NCBI GenBank assembly: GCA_963726775.1
Contig: CAVSDL010000012.1
Span: 1-64,000, forward strand
Direction: 5' to 3'
Length of the DNA stretch: 64,000 bases
From: CAIWHR01 sp963726775
Lineage (GTDB): Bacteria; Pseudomonadota; Gammaproteobacteria; Burkholderiales; Casimicrobiaceae
The notes below the pieces were generated by a model, which worked only from the letters and a program-made list of their open reading frames with translations, searched no databases and was not told the origin of the DNA. The translations under genes were made by a program, and so were the position numbers. How positions within the stretch are numbered: the first letter of the stretch is position 1; the number at the start of each line of letters is the position of its first letter. Of the stretch, positions 56,516-64,000 are shown piece after piece.

Positions 56516-57580
56516 CTAGCCGAGGTTGCGAACGATGTGCGGGCCGAGCGCGTTGGCGACACGACGCGGCAGGCGCTTCCAGAGCGCGATGAAGGCCCGG
56601 TACCGGGGATTGAGCGGGTTGTTCTGCGGAATCGTGTCGCGCTTGAAGAGGCGGTATTCATACGCCAGCGGCGCCGGTTCAAAACCCCAGTTCTTCTTGA
56701 AATCGAAGGAGCCGGTGCCCCTCTTGCTGCGGCCGTAGTCGAAGCGGCGAAGACCTTTTTCACAGGCGCGCCGCATCAGCTCCCAATACTTGAAATCGTT
56801 GGCGGCGAGGTCTCGTGCTCCGGCGGTATCGCCTGCGTAGTAGGGGAGCACCTCGTCCCGGAATCGAAAACTGAGGACGCTGCTCACCGGGCGTCCCCCA
56901 TCGACGACGGTGAGGATCTCGCATGCGTCGCCGAACACCTCCAGGAGGCGCGAAAAGTACGCGCGCGCCAGCGGCGGCGTGCCGTGGCGATGGACGTTGT
57001 CGGCATACAGCGCAAACAGGCGCTCGACGGAGCCGTCGATTTCACTGCGCAGCCCGTTCCGGATGCCCTTGCGGATCATCGCGCGCTGCTTGCGGGGAAT
57101 GGCGAGCAGGTTGGCCTCCGGCTCGGGCAGGAGTTCCTTGCGAAACGTCACGTACAGATCCTGGCGCGGCCAGCCGGGGCATTTCATCGCGCGGTTCCGC
57201 AGTTCGAGATGTTGGACGGCCAGCGAACGCGCGAGGAGCTCGGCGGCGTCGACGAGCGCGCGCTCGGCTTCGGGATCCATTGCGGCGGGGCCGCCGTACA
57301 CGCAGAACGGCAGCGAAACGAGCGCATGTCCGAAGATCCGGCTTCCCACCTCGGCCAGCGGGAGTATGCCGACGAATTCTCCGTCGCGCTCGGCGACCAG
57401 GTAGTGCGGCCGGTGACGAAGCACGTCCGCGATGATTTCCCGCCACCCGATGCGATGGAAAAACGTCGCGTCAGCGCAGCGTACGACGAACGACTCCCAG
57501 CGCCCGGCGTCGTCATCCGTGTAGGGGCGCACGACGGTGAGCTGCCCAACGCGCCCGCTGCCCGCGGCGGCGGGTTCCAT
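56516..57580 (-). CDS. FemAB-like GNAT-fold protein, PEP-CTERM system-associated
   Basis: This 354-residue protein has two GNAT-like halves as in FemX/FemAB aminoacyltransferases: FFHRIGWREIIADVL, LVAERDGEFVGILPLAEV in the first, and VLSFRFRDEVLPYYAG, RFDYGRSKRGTGSFDFKKNWG in the second. The last is the strongest signature of the TIGR03019 group. In this group the reaction is unproven; transfer of an amino acid or acyl group to the glycan is the usual guess. The start ATG 57580 overlaps the deacetylase stop by one base (TGATG). It is an obligate neighbour in XrtA loci. Confidence 0.93.
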   Translation of the reverse strand: MEPAAAGSGRVGQLTVVRPYTDDDAGRWESFVVRCADATFFHRIGWREIIADVLRHRPHYLVAERDGEFVGILPLAEVGSRIFGHALVSLPFCVYGGPAAMDPEAERALVDAAELLARSLAVQHLELRNRAMKCPGWPRQDLYVTFRKELLPEPEANLLAIPRKQRAMIRKGIRNGLRSEIDGSVERLFALYADNVHRHGTPPLARAYFSRLLEVFGDACEILTVVDGGRPVSSVLSFRFRDEVLPYYAGDTAGARDLAANDFKYWELMRRACEKGLRRFDYGRSKRGTGSFDFKKNWGFEPAPLAYEYRLFKRDTIPQNNPLNPRYRAFIALWKRLPRRVANALGPHIVRNLG

Positions 57581-58449
57581 CAGCGGCCGCCCGTCAGGAA
57601 CACCCGGTCGACGCGATCCCACCGGAAATCCGCCAGCAGACGGCGCAGTTTCGGTTCCATCCGCTTCAGATTCACGTAGTGGCGGAACCGCGCCCGCGCG
57701 CCCGGTCCTTTCACGCGCGGTTGATCGACGTCGAGTTCCCACGGATGGAAATAGAACATCGCCGGCCGGCGGTCTACCGCATTGACGCGTTCGATCGACC
57801 AGCGCGACACCCGATAGGGCAGCAGCCGGAAATAGCCCCCGCCTCCCGCGGGCCAGTTCGAGCGCAGCAGGCGCACCGTGGCGATCGGAACTTCGATGAG
57901 GCCGGACATGACTTCGTGCGCGAATCGTTCGGACTCCGGCGCGCCATAGTGGTCGTGGCGGATGGGGTAGACGCTCGAGCTGTATCGGTACCCGGCATCG
58001 GCGATGCATTCGAACGCCCATTGGTTGGCGGGACCGATCGAAAAGCTCGGCGCGCGATAGCCCTTGACCGGCTGTCCGGAGATGTCCTCCAGCACCGCCT
58101 TGGCGAGCCGGATGTCGGCGAGAAACTGTCCGTAGCCCTGGTCACTGGCGCGGCTGTGCTCGTAGCCATGGCTGGCGAGCTCGTGCCCGGCGTCGGTGAT
58201 GCGGCGAACCAGGGCGGGATAACGGTCGGCGATCCAGCCGAGCGTGAAGAACGTCGCCTTGATCCCGCGCTCGCCGAGCAGCGCCAGGATGCGGTCGACG
58301 TTCGGTTCGATCCGGCAGGGCAGGGTGTCCCAGGACGCGCGCGGAATGTGCGCGGCGAAGGCCGAGACCTGGAAATAGTCCTCGACGTCGACCGTGAGCG
58401 CATTCACGATCGTGGCGTCGACGGCATCGGGGGCGTCGCGGGCAATCAT
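57580..58449 (-). CDS. XrtA-system polysaccharide deacetylase (TIGR03006-like)
   Basis: This 289-residue NodB-type deacetylase has the group-specific start NALTVDVEDYFQVSAF (Asp21, Asp24), metal ligands His94 and His98 (SHGYEH), YRAPSFSI, and GYFRLLPY with WSIERVN. The end YFHPWELDVDQPR is typical of the group. It removes acetyl groups from GlcNAc-like residues. The start ATG 58449 overlaps the WecB stop (ATGA), and its own stop overlaps the FemAB-like start. It lacks a signal peptide, as is usual for this group. Confidence 0.94.
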   Translation of the reverse strand: MIARDAPDAVDATIVNALTVDVEDYFQVSAFAAHIPRASWDTLPCRIEPNVDRILALLGERGIKATFFTLGWIADRYPALVRRITDAGHELASHGYEHSRASDQGYGQFLADIRLAKAVLEDISGQPVKGYRAPSFSIGPANQWAFECIADAGYRYSSSVYPIRHDHYGAPESERFAHEVMSGLIEVPIATVRLLRSNWPAGGGGYFRLLPYRVSRWSIERVNAVDRRPAMFYFHPWELDVDQPRVKGPGARARFRHYVNLKRMEPKLRRLLADFRWDRVDRVFLTGGR

Positions 58450-59618
58450 GCGTGCGCCTCCTCGCGCGCGGCGCTGGAGATCCCGAGCCAGCCGCCGAGA
58501 GCGTCGGCGATGCGAAGTGCAGCGCGGCCGTCCCAGAGCTCGGGCATCCGTCCGCGCTTGCCGCCGCCGTGGAGGATATCGCCCACGCATCGGACGGCTT
58601 GCGCGCGATCGCGGCCGATGAGCGTATTGGTGCCCTGCTCGACCGTGATGGGGCGCTCCGTATTGTCGCGCATCGTGAGGCACGGTACGGCCAGCGCGGT
58701 GGTTTCCTCCTGCACGCCGCCCGAGTCGGTCAGCACCAGGCTCGCGTTGGCGAGGAGTCCCAGCATCTCGAGATACCCCTGCGGCGGAAGGGTTGCGATC
58801 CTCGCGCCGTGGAGCAGCGACGACAGGCCGAAGCGTTCGATGTTGAGGCTGGCGCGCGGATGCACGGGCCAGATCAGCGGTATCTGCGCGGCCACATCGC
58901 CAAGAAGGGCGAGTGACTCGCGCAGCGCCGCGGGCTCGTCCACGTTGGAGGGCCGATGCAGCGTCACCACGCCGTAACCGGGTGCGCCGCCGAGAAAATC
59001 GGCCGCCACGCCGGCGCCGCGCAGCGTGTCGGCGGGCGGCACCGCGCGCTGCTGGTGGCGGCGCAGCGAGTCGATCATCACGTTGCCGACGAACCTTACG
59101 CGCTCCGCCGCGATTCCTTCGCGCGCGAGGTTGTCGCCGGCCGAACGTTCCGTCGTGAACAGCAGGTCCGCGATCTGATCGGTCAGTATCCGGTTGATCT
59201 CCTCGGGCATCTCGCGGTCGAAGCTCCGCAATCCCGCCTCGACATGCACGACCGGCGTGCGCTTCTTGGCAGCGACCAGGCTGCACGCGAGCGTCGAATT
59301 GACATCGCCCACGACGATCACGCAGCAGGGCGCGAGATCGTCCAGCACGGGCTCGAAGCGGCGCATGATCTCGGCGGTCTGCACCGCATGGGTTCCCGAG
59401 CCGACCTCGAGATTGAGGTCGGGCGGCGAGAGCTCGAGATCCGCGAAGAGGCGCTCGTTCATCGCCAGGTCGTAGTGTTGGCCGGTGTGAACCAGTACGA
59501 CCTTCGGCAGGTCCGGCCGCGAACCGAACGCCCGAACGAGCGGCGCCATCTTCATGTAGTTGGGCCGCGCCCCTACGATGCAGGCGAGCGGCCCCTTCTG
59601 CCGCGGGATGCCGGACAT
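58446..59618 (-). CDS. wecB: UDP-N-acetylglucosamine 2-epimerase (non-hydrolysing)
   Basis: This 390-residue cytoplasmic enzyme interconverts UDP-GlcNAc and UDP-ManNAc, supplying ManNAc-type sugars to the glycan. Family motifs are GARPNYMKMAPLVRAF, HTGQHYDLAMNE, GDVNSTLA, HVEAGLRSFDREMPEEINR, VTLHRPSNVD, and LTDSGGVQEETTAL followed by RDNTERPIT with the catalytic acidic and His residues. It has full family length. The start ATG 59618 overlaps the ATPase stop by one base (TGATG). It shows that the exopolysaccharide probably contains ManNAc or ManNAcA. Confidence 0.95.
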   Translation of the reverse strand: MSGIPRQKGPLACIVGARPNYMKMAPLVRAFGSRPDLPKVVLVHTGQHYDLAMNERLFADLELSPPDLNLEVGSGTHAVQTAEIMRRFEPVLDDLAPCCVIVVGDVNSTLACSLVAAKKRTPVVHVEAGLRSFDREMPEEINRILTDQIADLLFTTERSAGDNLAREGIAAERVRFVGNVMIDSLRRHQQRAVPPADTLRGAGVAADFLGGAPGYGVVTLHRPSNVDEPAALRESLALLGDVAAQIPLIWPVHPRASLNIERFGLSSLLHGARIATLPPQGYLEMLGLLANASLVLTDSGGVQEETTALAVPCLTMRDNTERPITVEQGTNTLIGRDRAQAVRCVGDILHGGGKRGRMPELWDGRAALRIADALGGWLGISSAAREEAHA

Positions 59619-60655
59619 CAGCGACCCTTGGGAGAACCCGGCTTGGCCACCTTTTCCGGATGGAGGAGCGCGTTCAGGAGATCAACCGCCTCCCCGACCG
59701 TCTTTTCCAGGCCATCGATCCGCTCTTCGATCCGCATGAAGTGCCGATGCCAGATCGCCGCGTCGATGCGGGCCGGCTGCGGGCTTGCGACCGCTGGAGT
59801 GCCACTGCCGGCGCCCGCGACATGGGTGCTCGAGGCGTCCGGTCCCATCTCGTCCCGGATTTCGCGGGCGATGGCCTGCACGTCGCCGATCCCGAGCACG
59901 TGCTTTTCGGCGAGATAGCCGGCGAGCAGCAGGCGGTTGCAAAGGGTGTTGATGCGCCGGGGGATGCCACCGGTCAGCTCGTGGATGAGATCGAAGGAGG
60001 CGGGCTCGAAACGCGGGTCGAACTTCCAGTCGACATGCTTCAGGCGGTGCTCGATATAGAACTGCGTCTCTGCCTTGTCGAGCGGTCCGAGGTGGTAGGA
60101 CGCAATGACCCGCTGCCGCAACTGCTGCAGCTGCGGGCTCTGCATCATCGCGCGGAGCTCCGGCTGGCCGACGAGGAAGCTCTGCAGCAGCGCCCGGTCG
60201 CCGAACTGGAAATTCGAGAGCATGCGCAGCTCCTCGACGGCGCGGGGCGCGAGGTTCTGTGCCTCGTCGACGACGAGCAGCGCGCGTTTCTTCTCCGTCA
60301 TGAGCTGGCACAGGAACGCTTCCAGCGACGCGAGGAGTATCGCCTTGTCGACGGATCTGACCGGAAGCCCGAAAGCCGCGCCCACCGCGCGCAGCATGTC
60401 GTCGGCATCGAGCTGCGTGCTGACGAGCTGCACCGCGACCACCTTTGCGGGATCGAGCTGCTCGAGGATGCTGCGCACGACCGTGGTCTTGCCGGCGCCG
60501 ATTTCCCCGGTGATGACGATGAAGCCCTCGCTCTGGTAGAGCCCGTATTCGAGGTACGCGAACGCGCGCTTGTGGCCGCGGCTCGCGTAGAAGAACGACG
60601 GGTCGGGGTTCAGCTGGAAGGGCTTTCCGGACAGCCCGTAGAAGGTCTCGTACAT
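59618..60655 (-). CDS. XrtA-associated ATPase (ExeA-like)
   Basis: This 345-residue AAA-type ATPase of the TIGR03015 group has the opening YETFYGLSGKPFQLNPDP, Walker A GEIGAGKT (50-57), Walker B LLVVDEAQN (Asp130, Glu131), and a sensor region SYHLGPLDKAETQFYI with GGIPRRINTLCNRLL. It resembles the general-secretion ATPase ExeA. It probably drives or gates export together with the Wzc-like complex. ATG 60655 gives the family start; GTG 60667, overlapping the barrel gene stop as GTGA, is the alternative. The C-terminal ~70 residues are a divergent linker and coiled coil. Confidence 0.93.
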   Translation of the reverse strand: MYETFYGLSGKPFQLNPDPSFFYASRGHKRAFAYLEYGLYQSEGFIVITGEIGAGKTTVVRSILEQLDPAKVVAVQLVSTQLDADDMLRAVGAAFGLPVRSVDKAILLASLEAFLCQLMTEKKRALLVVDEAQNLAPRAVEELRMLSNFQFGDRALLQSFLVGQPELRAMMQSPQLQQLRQRVIASYHLGPLDKAETQFYIEHRLKHVDWKFDPRFEPASFDLIHELTGGIPRRINTLCNRLLLAGYLAEKHVLGIGDVQAIAREIRDEMGPDASSTHVAGAGSGTPAVASPQPARIDAAIWHRHFMRIEERIDGLEKTVGEAVDLLNALLHPEKVAKPGSPKGR

Positions 60656-60663
60656 GGCTACCG

Positions 60664-62277
60664 TCACTTGAACATGTAGTTGAAGCCGGCAAAGGCCGCG
60701 ACTTCATTGTAGTCGGGAGTCACGTCCGAGCGCAGCGCCTGGTAGCGTGCCCCGGCGAATAACGACGTCAATGTCGAAAGCGGCGCCGTCACGGAGAGCG
60801 AGGCGATGCCCTGGTTGGTCTTGCCGACCAGCGGCGAATTGGCGACGGTCTGCAGTCCCGTAGCGGTGACGTTCAGCGTGACCCTCGGCGTCAGGTTGTG
60901 CGTCCAGGTGAGCGATCCGCCGGACTGCGTGTTGTCGTTGACGGCGACACTGGCGAGCCCGGGAGGCAACGGGGTGCCGGAGCCGGCGATCGGTTCCTGG
61001 TAGAGGCGGAACGCGGTGAGAAAGATATTGTTGCGCGCGCCCAGAATGCCGAACGTGATGCTCGCATTCTCCTGCAGGGCAATCTGCTGCGTGTACAGAT
61101 TGACGGGACCCGAAAGGGAACTCGGCAGCCCGCGGTCGGTGATCAGCTGGTTGATGAAATCCTGTCGTTGCGTGGCATCGGGGATGCGCGACGTGAGGAT
61201 CTGGTTCAGCAGCGCCTGCACGTTGCCGGTGGCGGGTATCCCCAGGAACTGCTGCGGATAGCTCGTGATGTTGCGCGAAAACAGCAGATTCACCGACGAG
61301 AGGGTCGAGCGATGATCCAGCGTGAACAGGTACGACCCACCGAAGAAGCGGTGTTCCCAGTTGCCGACGATCCTGGTGCGCGGCGTCGGATTCCACTGGA
61401 TTCCCGCACCGTAGATGGCGCCGCGATAATCGCTGAACGGGTACCGATTGTCCTCGTAGCCCCCGTCGACATCGAATCGCAACTGCGGATCCGCCTGGTA
61501 GAAGAGCCGCCCGCGCCCCAGCGCCGTGATCATCGGCTCCTGATCGTTGAATTTGACGCTGTTCCAGTCGCCGTCGACGGACCATCCGAACGGAGCGATC
61601 AGGCTCGCCACGGTGCCCTTCCACTCGTCGTAGTAGGCATTGTTCGTGGCAATCGGGGCGCCGCTCAGGTTCGTCCAGACGTTGTTGTTGCGCAATTCGT
61701 ATCGGGTCCCGCCGGACGTGACGCCCTGAATGTACGGCGTCACGCGATACGACGACGAGGTATAGCGGTTGTCCGTCGCGTTGGCGAGACTGGCGGGCGT
61801 TGCCGCGAACGGCGTGAGGAACTGCTGGCTCACTTGCACCGCGCCATCCAGGTAGAAGAACTTCTCCACGGCCTCGACATTGCCGATGAGATTCACGGAC
61901 GGGTAGACCGTGTTGTTCTCCGATCCCGTGCGCGCATACAGCACGATCGGCGCCGCGATCGATCCCTGCAAACTTGACCGCGCGCCCTTTTCGCTGATGG
62001 TGAGTTGAGGCGTCAATTCGGTGACCAGATCGCCTTTCGCCTGGCCGGACGGCTGGAGATTGACGTTGTTGGTCAGCGTTTCCTGCAAGGCGACCGACGG
62101 CACGACATGCCACTCCTGCGCGGCTGCCGGCAGGCCCGAAAGCACGCATGCCGCCACCGGCAGCAGCAGGGCCGCCCGAATCCGGAGACCCCGCGCGGGC
62201 CGCCGCTCCGACCCAGGCGGTTGCCCATGGCGGGAACCTCGGCGGCGCCCAAGGCGGGTATCAGCGCGCGACTTCAT
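60664..62277 (-). CDS. PEP-CTERM system-associated outer-membrane beta-barrel (TIGR03016-like)
   Basis: This 537-residue exported protein has an N-terminal basic stretch and hydrophobic leader (ALLLPVAACVLSGLPAAA), then EWHVVPSVALQETLTNNVNL, the mark of TIGR03016. Many alternating strands of a large barrel follow, ending GFNYMFK with the Phe-Lys terminus. It is a candidate outer-membrane channel or anchor for the exopolysaccharide, although no Wza-like domain is visible. ATG 62277 is used; it overlaps the kinase 3' end by 17 bases. ATG 62304 would add nine residues. Confidence 0.9.
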   Translation of the reverse strand: MKSRADTRLGRRRGSRHGQPPGSERRPARGLRIRAALLLPVAACVLSGLPAAAQEWHVVPSVALQETLTNNVNLQPSGQAKGDLVTELTPQLTISEKGARSSLQGSIAAPIVLYARTGSENNTVYPSVNLIGNVEAVEKFFYLDGAVQVSQQFLTPFAATPASLANATDNRYTSSSYRVTPYIQGVTSGGTRYELRNNNVWTNLSGAPIATNNAYYDEWKGTVASLIAPFGWSVDGDWNSVKFNDQEPMITALGRGRLFYQADPQLRFDVDGGYEDNRYPFSDYRGAIYGAGIQWNPTPRTRIVGNWEHRFFGGSYLFTLDHRSTLSSVNLLFSRNITSYPQQFLGIPATGNVQALLNQILTSRIPDATQRQDFINQLITDRGLPSSLSGPVNLYTQQIALQENASITFGILGARNNIFLTAFRLYQEPIAGSGTPLPPGLASVAVNDNTQSGGSLTWTHNLTPRVTLNVTATGLQTVANSPLVGKTNQGIASLSVTAPLSTLTSLFAGARYQALRSDVTPDYNEVAAFAGFNYMFK

Positions 62278-63241
62278 TGTCGTGATAGGAGTAATAGGAT
62301 CCAACGTCGGTCTTCGACGCCTTGTTGAGCATCATCAGCACGATCTCGCAGCTCTCGACGGTCGCGAGCGCCAGGTTGACCGCGCTGCGCGTCGTCGAGT
62401 CGGCCGCGACGACCATGATCACTTGCCCCATGTGCGTGGCGAGGACGCGCGCTTCGGTCGTCGCCAGCAGCGGCGGCGAGTCGAAGATGATGATTCGGTC
62501 CGCATATCGTGTGGCCAGCTCGCCCAGCAGGCTCGCCATCTGCTCGCTGGCCAGCAGCTCGGTCGCCCGTCGATGACGCGATCCCGACGGAAGGACCGTG
62601 AGCTTCTCGATGTTGGTCTTGACCAGCGCATCGGCGACGTCGGCGGTGCCGTGCGTCAGCAGATCGAGGAGACCCGGCGCCGGCGGCAGGTTCAGGAGTT
62701 CGGGGAGCGCAGGATGCGCGACGTCGCCATCCACCAGCAGGACCGTGTTGTCGTACTCCATGGCAATGCTGATGGCGAGATTGAGCGCCGTGAAAGTCTT
62801 GCCTTCGCCCGGCAGGGCGCTGGTCACCATGACGAGATTGCCGTTCCTGATCCTGGCCGGCAATTTCGCCTGCGCGTTCCGGATGATCGGGCGTTTGATG
62901 ACGCGAAACTCGTCGGCGATCTGGGACTCCGGTGCATCCGGCGTCACGAATCCGCGTTGTTTCAGGCGGTTGAGATCAATCTCGACCTGCCGTTTCGGGA
63001 CGGCCGGCGCCGGGCTGTCGCCGGTGCGACTTTCCGCGGGACCGCTGCGCTCGCCCGAACGGGCCGCCGCATTCGGGTCGTCGGCAAGCGCGCCGAGCGC
63101 GCGCATCAACGCTTCCGGCGTTCGCGGATGGCTCGTCCGCGGCGCGGAATTGCCGTCGGCAGCGTCAGGCAGCTCGGGCATCTCGGCGCCCGCCCGCCGC
63201 AGCTCCTCGAGTCGCTTGGCCGCCTGTTCGATGAGATTCAT
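62261..63241 (-). CDS. XrtA-associated tyrosine autokinase (CpsD/CapB-like)
   Basis: This 326-residue cytoplasmic BY-kinase has a Pro/Ser/Ala-rich linker of ~80 residues, then Walker A ALPGEGKT (142-149), Walker A' VLLVDGDV (167-174), Walker B IIIFDSPPLL, and a C-terminal Tyr cluster (Tyr316, 317, 319) that would be autophosphorylated. It belongs to the TIGR03018 group. It pairs with the membrane chain-length protein encoded just upstream and controls polymer length and export by cycles of phosphorylation. The start ATG 63241 lies 10 bases after the upstream stop. Confidence 0.94.
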   Translation of the reverse strand: MNLIEQAAKRLEELRRAGAEMPELPDAADGNSAPRTSHPRTPEALMRALGALADDPNAAARSGERSGPAESRTGDSPAPAVPKRQVEIDLNRLKQRGFVTPDAPESQIADEFRVIKRPIIRNAQAKLPARIRNGNLVMVTSALPGEGKTFTALNLAISIAMEYDNTVLLVDGDVAHPALPELLNLPPAPGLLDLLTHGTADVADALVKTNIEKLTVLPSGSRHRRATELLASEQMASLLGELATRYADRIIIFDSPPLLATTEARVLATHMGQVIMVVAADSTTRSAVNLALATVESCEIVLMMLNKASKTDVGSYYSYHDNEVAR

Positions 63242-63251
63242 CGACCGTTCC

Positions 63252-64000
63252 TCACGCCGCCCGCACGGCCAGAAGCAAGAACGTGAAAATGGCGGTGAAC
63301 GACGCGATCAATCCGCCCACGCCGCCCGCGAACAGGACTACATTGCGCCGCCTGATGCGCGTCATGGCCTCCCCGGGAAGCATCGACACCATTCCGAGCA
63401 GCGGTCGCTTGGTCGCCTCGCGCAGCGAGCGTCCGTCGTGATAGGTGGGCATGATTTCGCTGGCGATGAAACTCGCCCCGAGTCCCGCGCCCAGCGCGAC
63501 GAGAAGAGCCAGGCCGAGCAGAGCAACGCGGGTCGGCGCGACGGGCTGGGGCGAAACACGGGGCGGATCGATGACGCGGAATTGCGTGCCCCCGGTGTCC
63601 TGGACGCCGACACCCATCGTTGCCGCTTCACGTCGTGCCAGGAGGTCGCCGTAGGTCTTCTTCTGCACGTCGTAGTCGCGGTTGAGCTGCGCGAATTCGG
63701 CCTCGACCTGCGGGACCATCCGCGCCGACGACTTAAGCTGCCGGTACTGGGCCTCGTAGGACGCCAGCTTCGCTCGGAGCGACGCGACGTTTGCCTCGGC
63801 ATCGGAAAGCGAGACGCGCATTTGCTGGAACACCGGGTTGCGCTCCGCCGGGGACTCGGCCGGCCGGGTGGAGTTTGCGGCCGCCCGCTGGAGCGACTGC
63901 AGGTCCTGTCTGCGCTGTTCCTCCAGCTGCTCGATCACGCGCCTCGTGCCGACGACGTCCGGATGCTGGTCCGTATACACGCGGAGGAGTTCGTCGAGCC
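63252..64000 (-). CDS. XrtA-associated chain-length determinant (Wzz/GumC-like), C-terminal part
   Basis: The frame is open to the right edge of the window, so about half of this protein is missing. The visible 249 residues include a long periplasmic coiled coil (QLEEQRRQDLQSL through ASYEAQYRQLKSS), the conserved VPQVEAEFAQLNRDYDVQKK segment, then RVIDPPRVSPQPVAPTR before a membrane helix (VALLGLALLVALGAGLGASF) and a second helix near the end. This is the polysaccharide co-polymerase layout of TIGR03007 proteins. It has no kinase domain, which is supplied by the next gene. Confidence 0.92.
   Translation of the reverse strand, partial: LDELLRVYTDQHPDVVGTRRVIEQLEEQRRQDLQSLQRAAANSTRPAESPAERNPVFQQMRVSLSDAEANVASLRAKLASYEAQYRQLKSSARMVPQVEAEFAQLNRDYDVQKKTYGDLLARREAATMGVGVQDTGGTQFRVIDPPRVSPQPVAPTRVALLGLALLVALGAGLGASFIASEIMPTYHDGRSLREATKRPLLGMVSMLPGEAMTRIRRRNVVLFAGGVGGLIASFTAIFTFLLLAVRAA

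Noticed and set aside
54460..56592. A 710-codon plus-strand frame across the exosortase and sugar transferase genes.
   Set aside because: It opposes two well-recognised genes and has no domain. Long antisense frames are expected at this base composition, as are those at 51809-53788, 40354-42123 and 23622-25745.

Overview
The window is high-GC DNA (mostly about 60-68 % by eye) from a Gram-negative bacterium, most likely a betaproteobacterium. The evidence is two Bug/TctC-type periplasmic binding proteins, a Cyc2-like outer-membrane cytochrome with a c4-type cytochrome, and above all a complete exosortase A (XrtA/PEP-CTERM) exopolysaccharide operon. The first ~2.4 kb is visibly richer in A+T. 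No rRNA, tRNA, CRISPR array, insertion sequence or phage gene was recognised.

Layout. (1) 1-7.6 kb: the end of a polysaccharide flippase, an asparagine-synthase-like gene, a first diacylglycerol kinase copy, a membrane-fused spermidine-synthase-like gene and a membrane sulfatase; every one of these is broken by single-base frameshifts. (2) 7.6-10.9 kb, minus strand: a small intact glycan operon (formyltransferase-deacetylase fusion, XrtA-type glycosyltransferase, second dgkA). (3) 11.2-16.8 kb, minus strand: a multi-PAS hybrid histidine kinase (many frameshifts), a REC-PAS protein and a Crp/Fnr-type regulator, forming one operon. (4) 17.2-18.2 kb: a RES/Xre toxin-antitoxin pair. (5) 18.3-21.6 kb: a PEP-CTERM protein with a sigma-54-type promoter, then a LytS/LytTR-type two-component pair. 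(6) 21.5-30.1 kb: catabolic and transport genes (two Bug proteins, a tartrate-dehydrogenase-like enzyme, GST, CMD-family protein, large alpha/beta hydrolase, PAP2 phosphatase). (7) 30.3-33.3 kb: an FNR-type box, Cyc2-like porin-cytochrome, diheme c4 cytochrome and a hemolysin-III protein. (8) 33.4-45.6 kb: small membrane genes with a divergent LysR regulator, MFS transporter, multicopper oxidase, small outer-membrane barrel, arylsulfatase, secreted subtilase, SRPBCC protein. (9) 45.7-64 kb, minus strand: a tightly packed 15-gene XrtA operon running off the right edge.

How the parts fit. The XrtA operon encodes chain-length control (Wzc-like protein and tyrosine autokinase), an outer-membrane barrel, an ATPase, sugar-nucleotide supply (WecB), glycosyltransferases, two deacetylases, a FemAB-like protein, an asparagine-synthase-type amidotransferase, an O-antigen-ligase-like protein and the exosortase with a fused EpsI domain. 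The PEP-CTERM protein at 18.3 kb is the one clear exosortase substrate in view. Its sigma-54-type promoter matches the known RpoN/PrsK-PrsR control of such genes. The glycosyltransferase at 8.2-9.3 kb belongs to the same exosortase-associated group, so regions 2 and 9 probably serve the same glycan.

Quality caveat. At least 20 single-base frameshifts can be inferred. They concentrate in 1-7.6 kb and 12.8-16.8 kb, with isolated ones near 25.6, 25.95, 29.73, 33.95 and 36.90 kb. Reading frames on both sides stay open and family-like, so uncorrected sequencing errors look likelier than decay, but the sequence alone cannot decide. Genes hit this way are typed as pseudogene, with the reconstructed span given.
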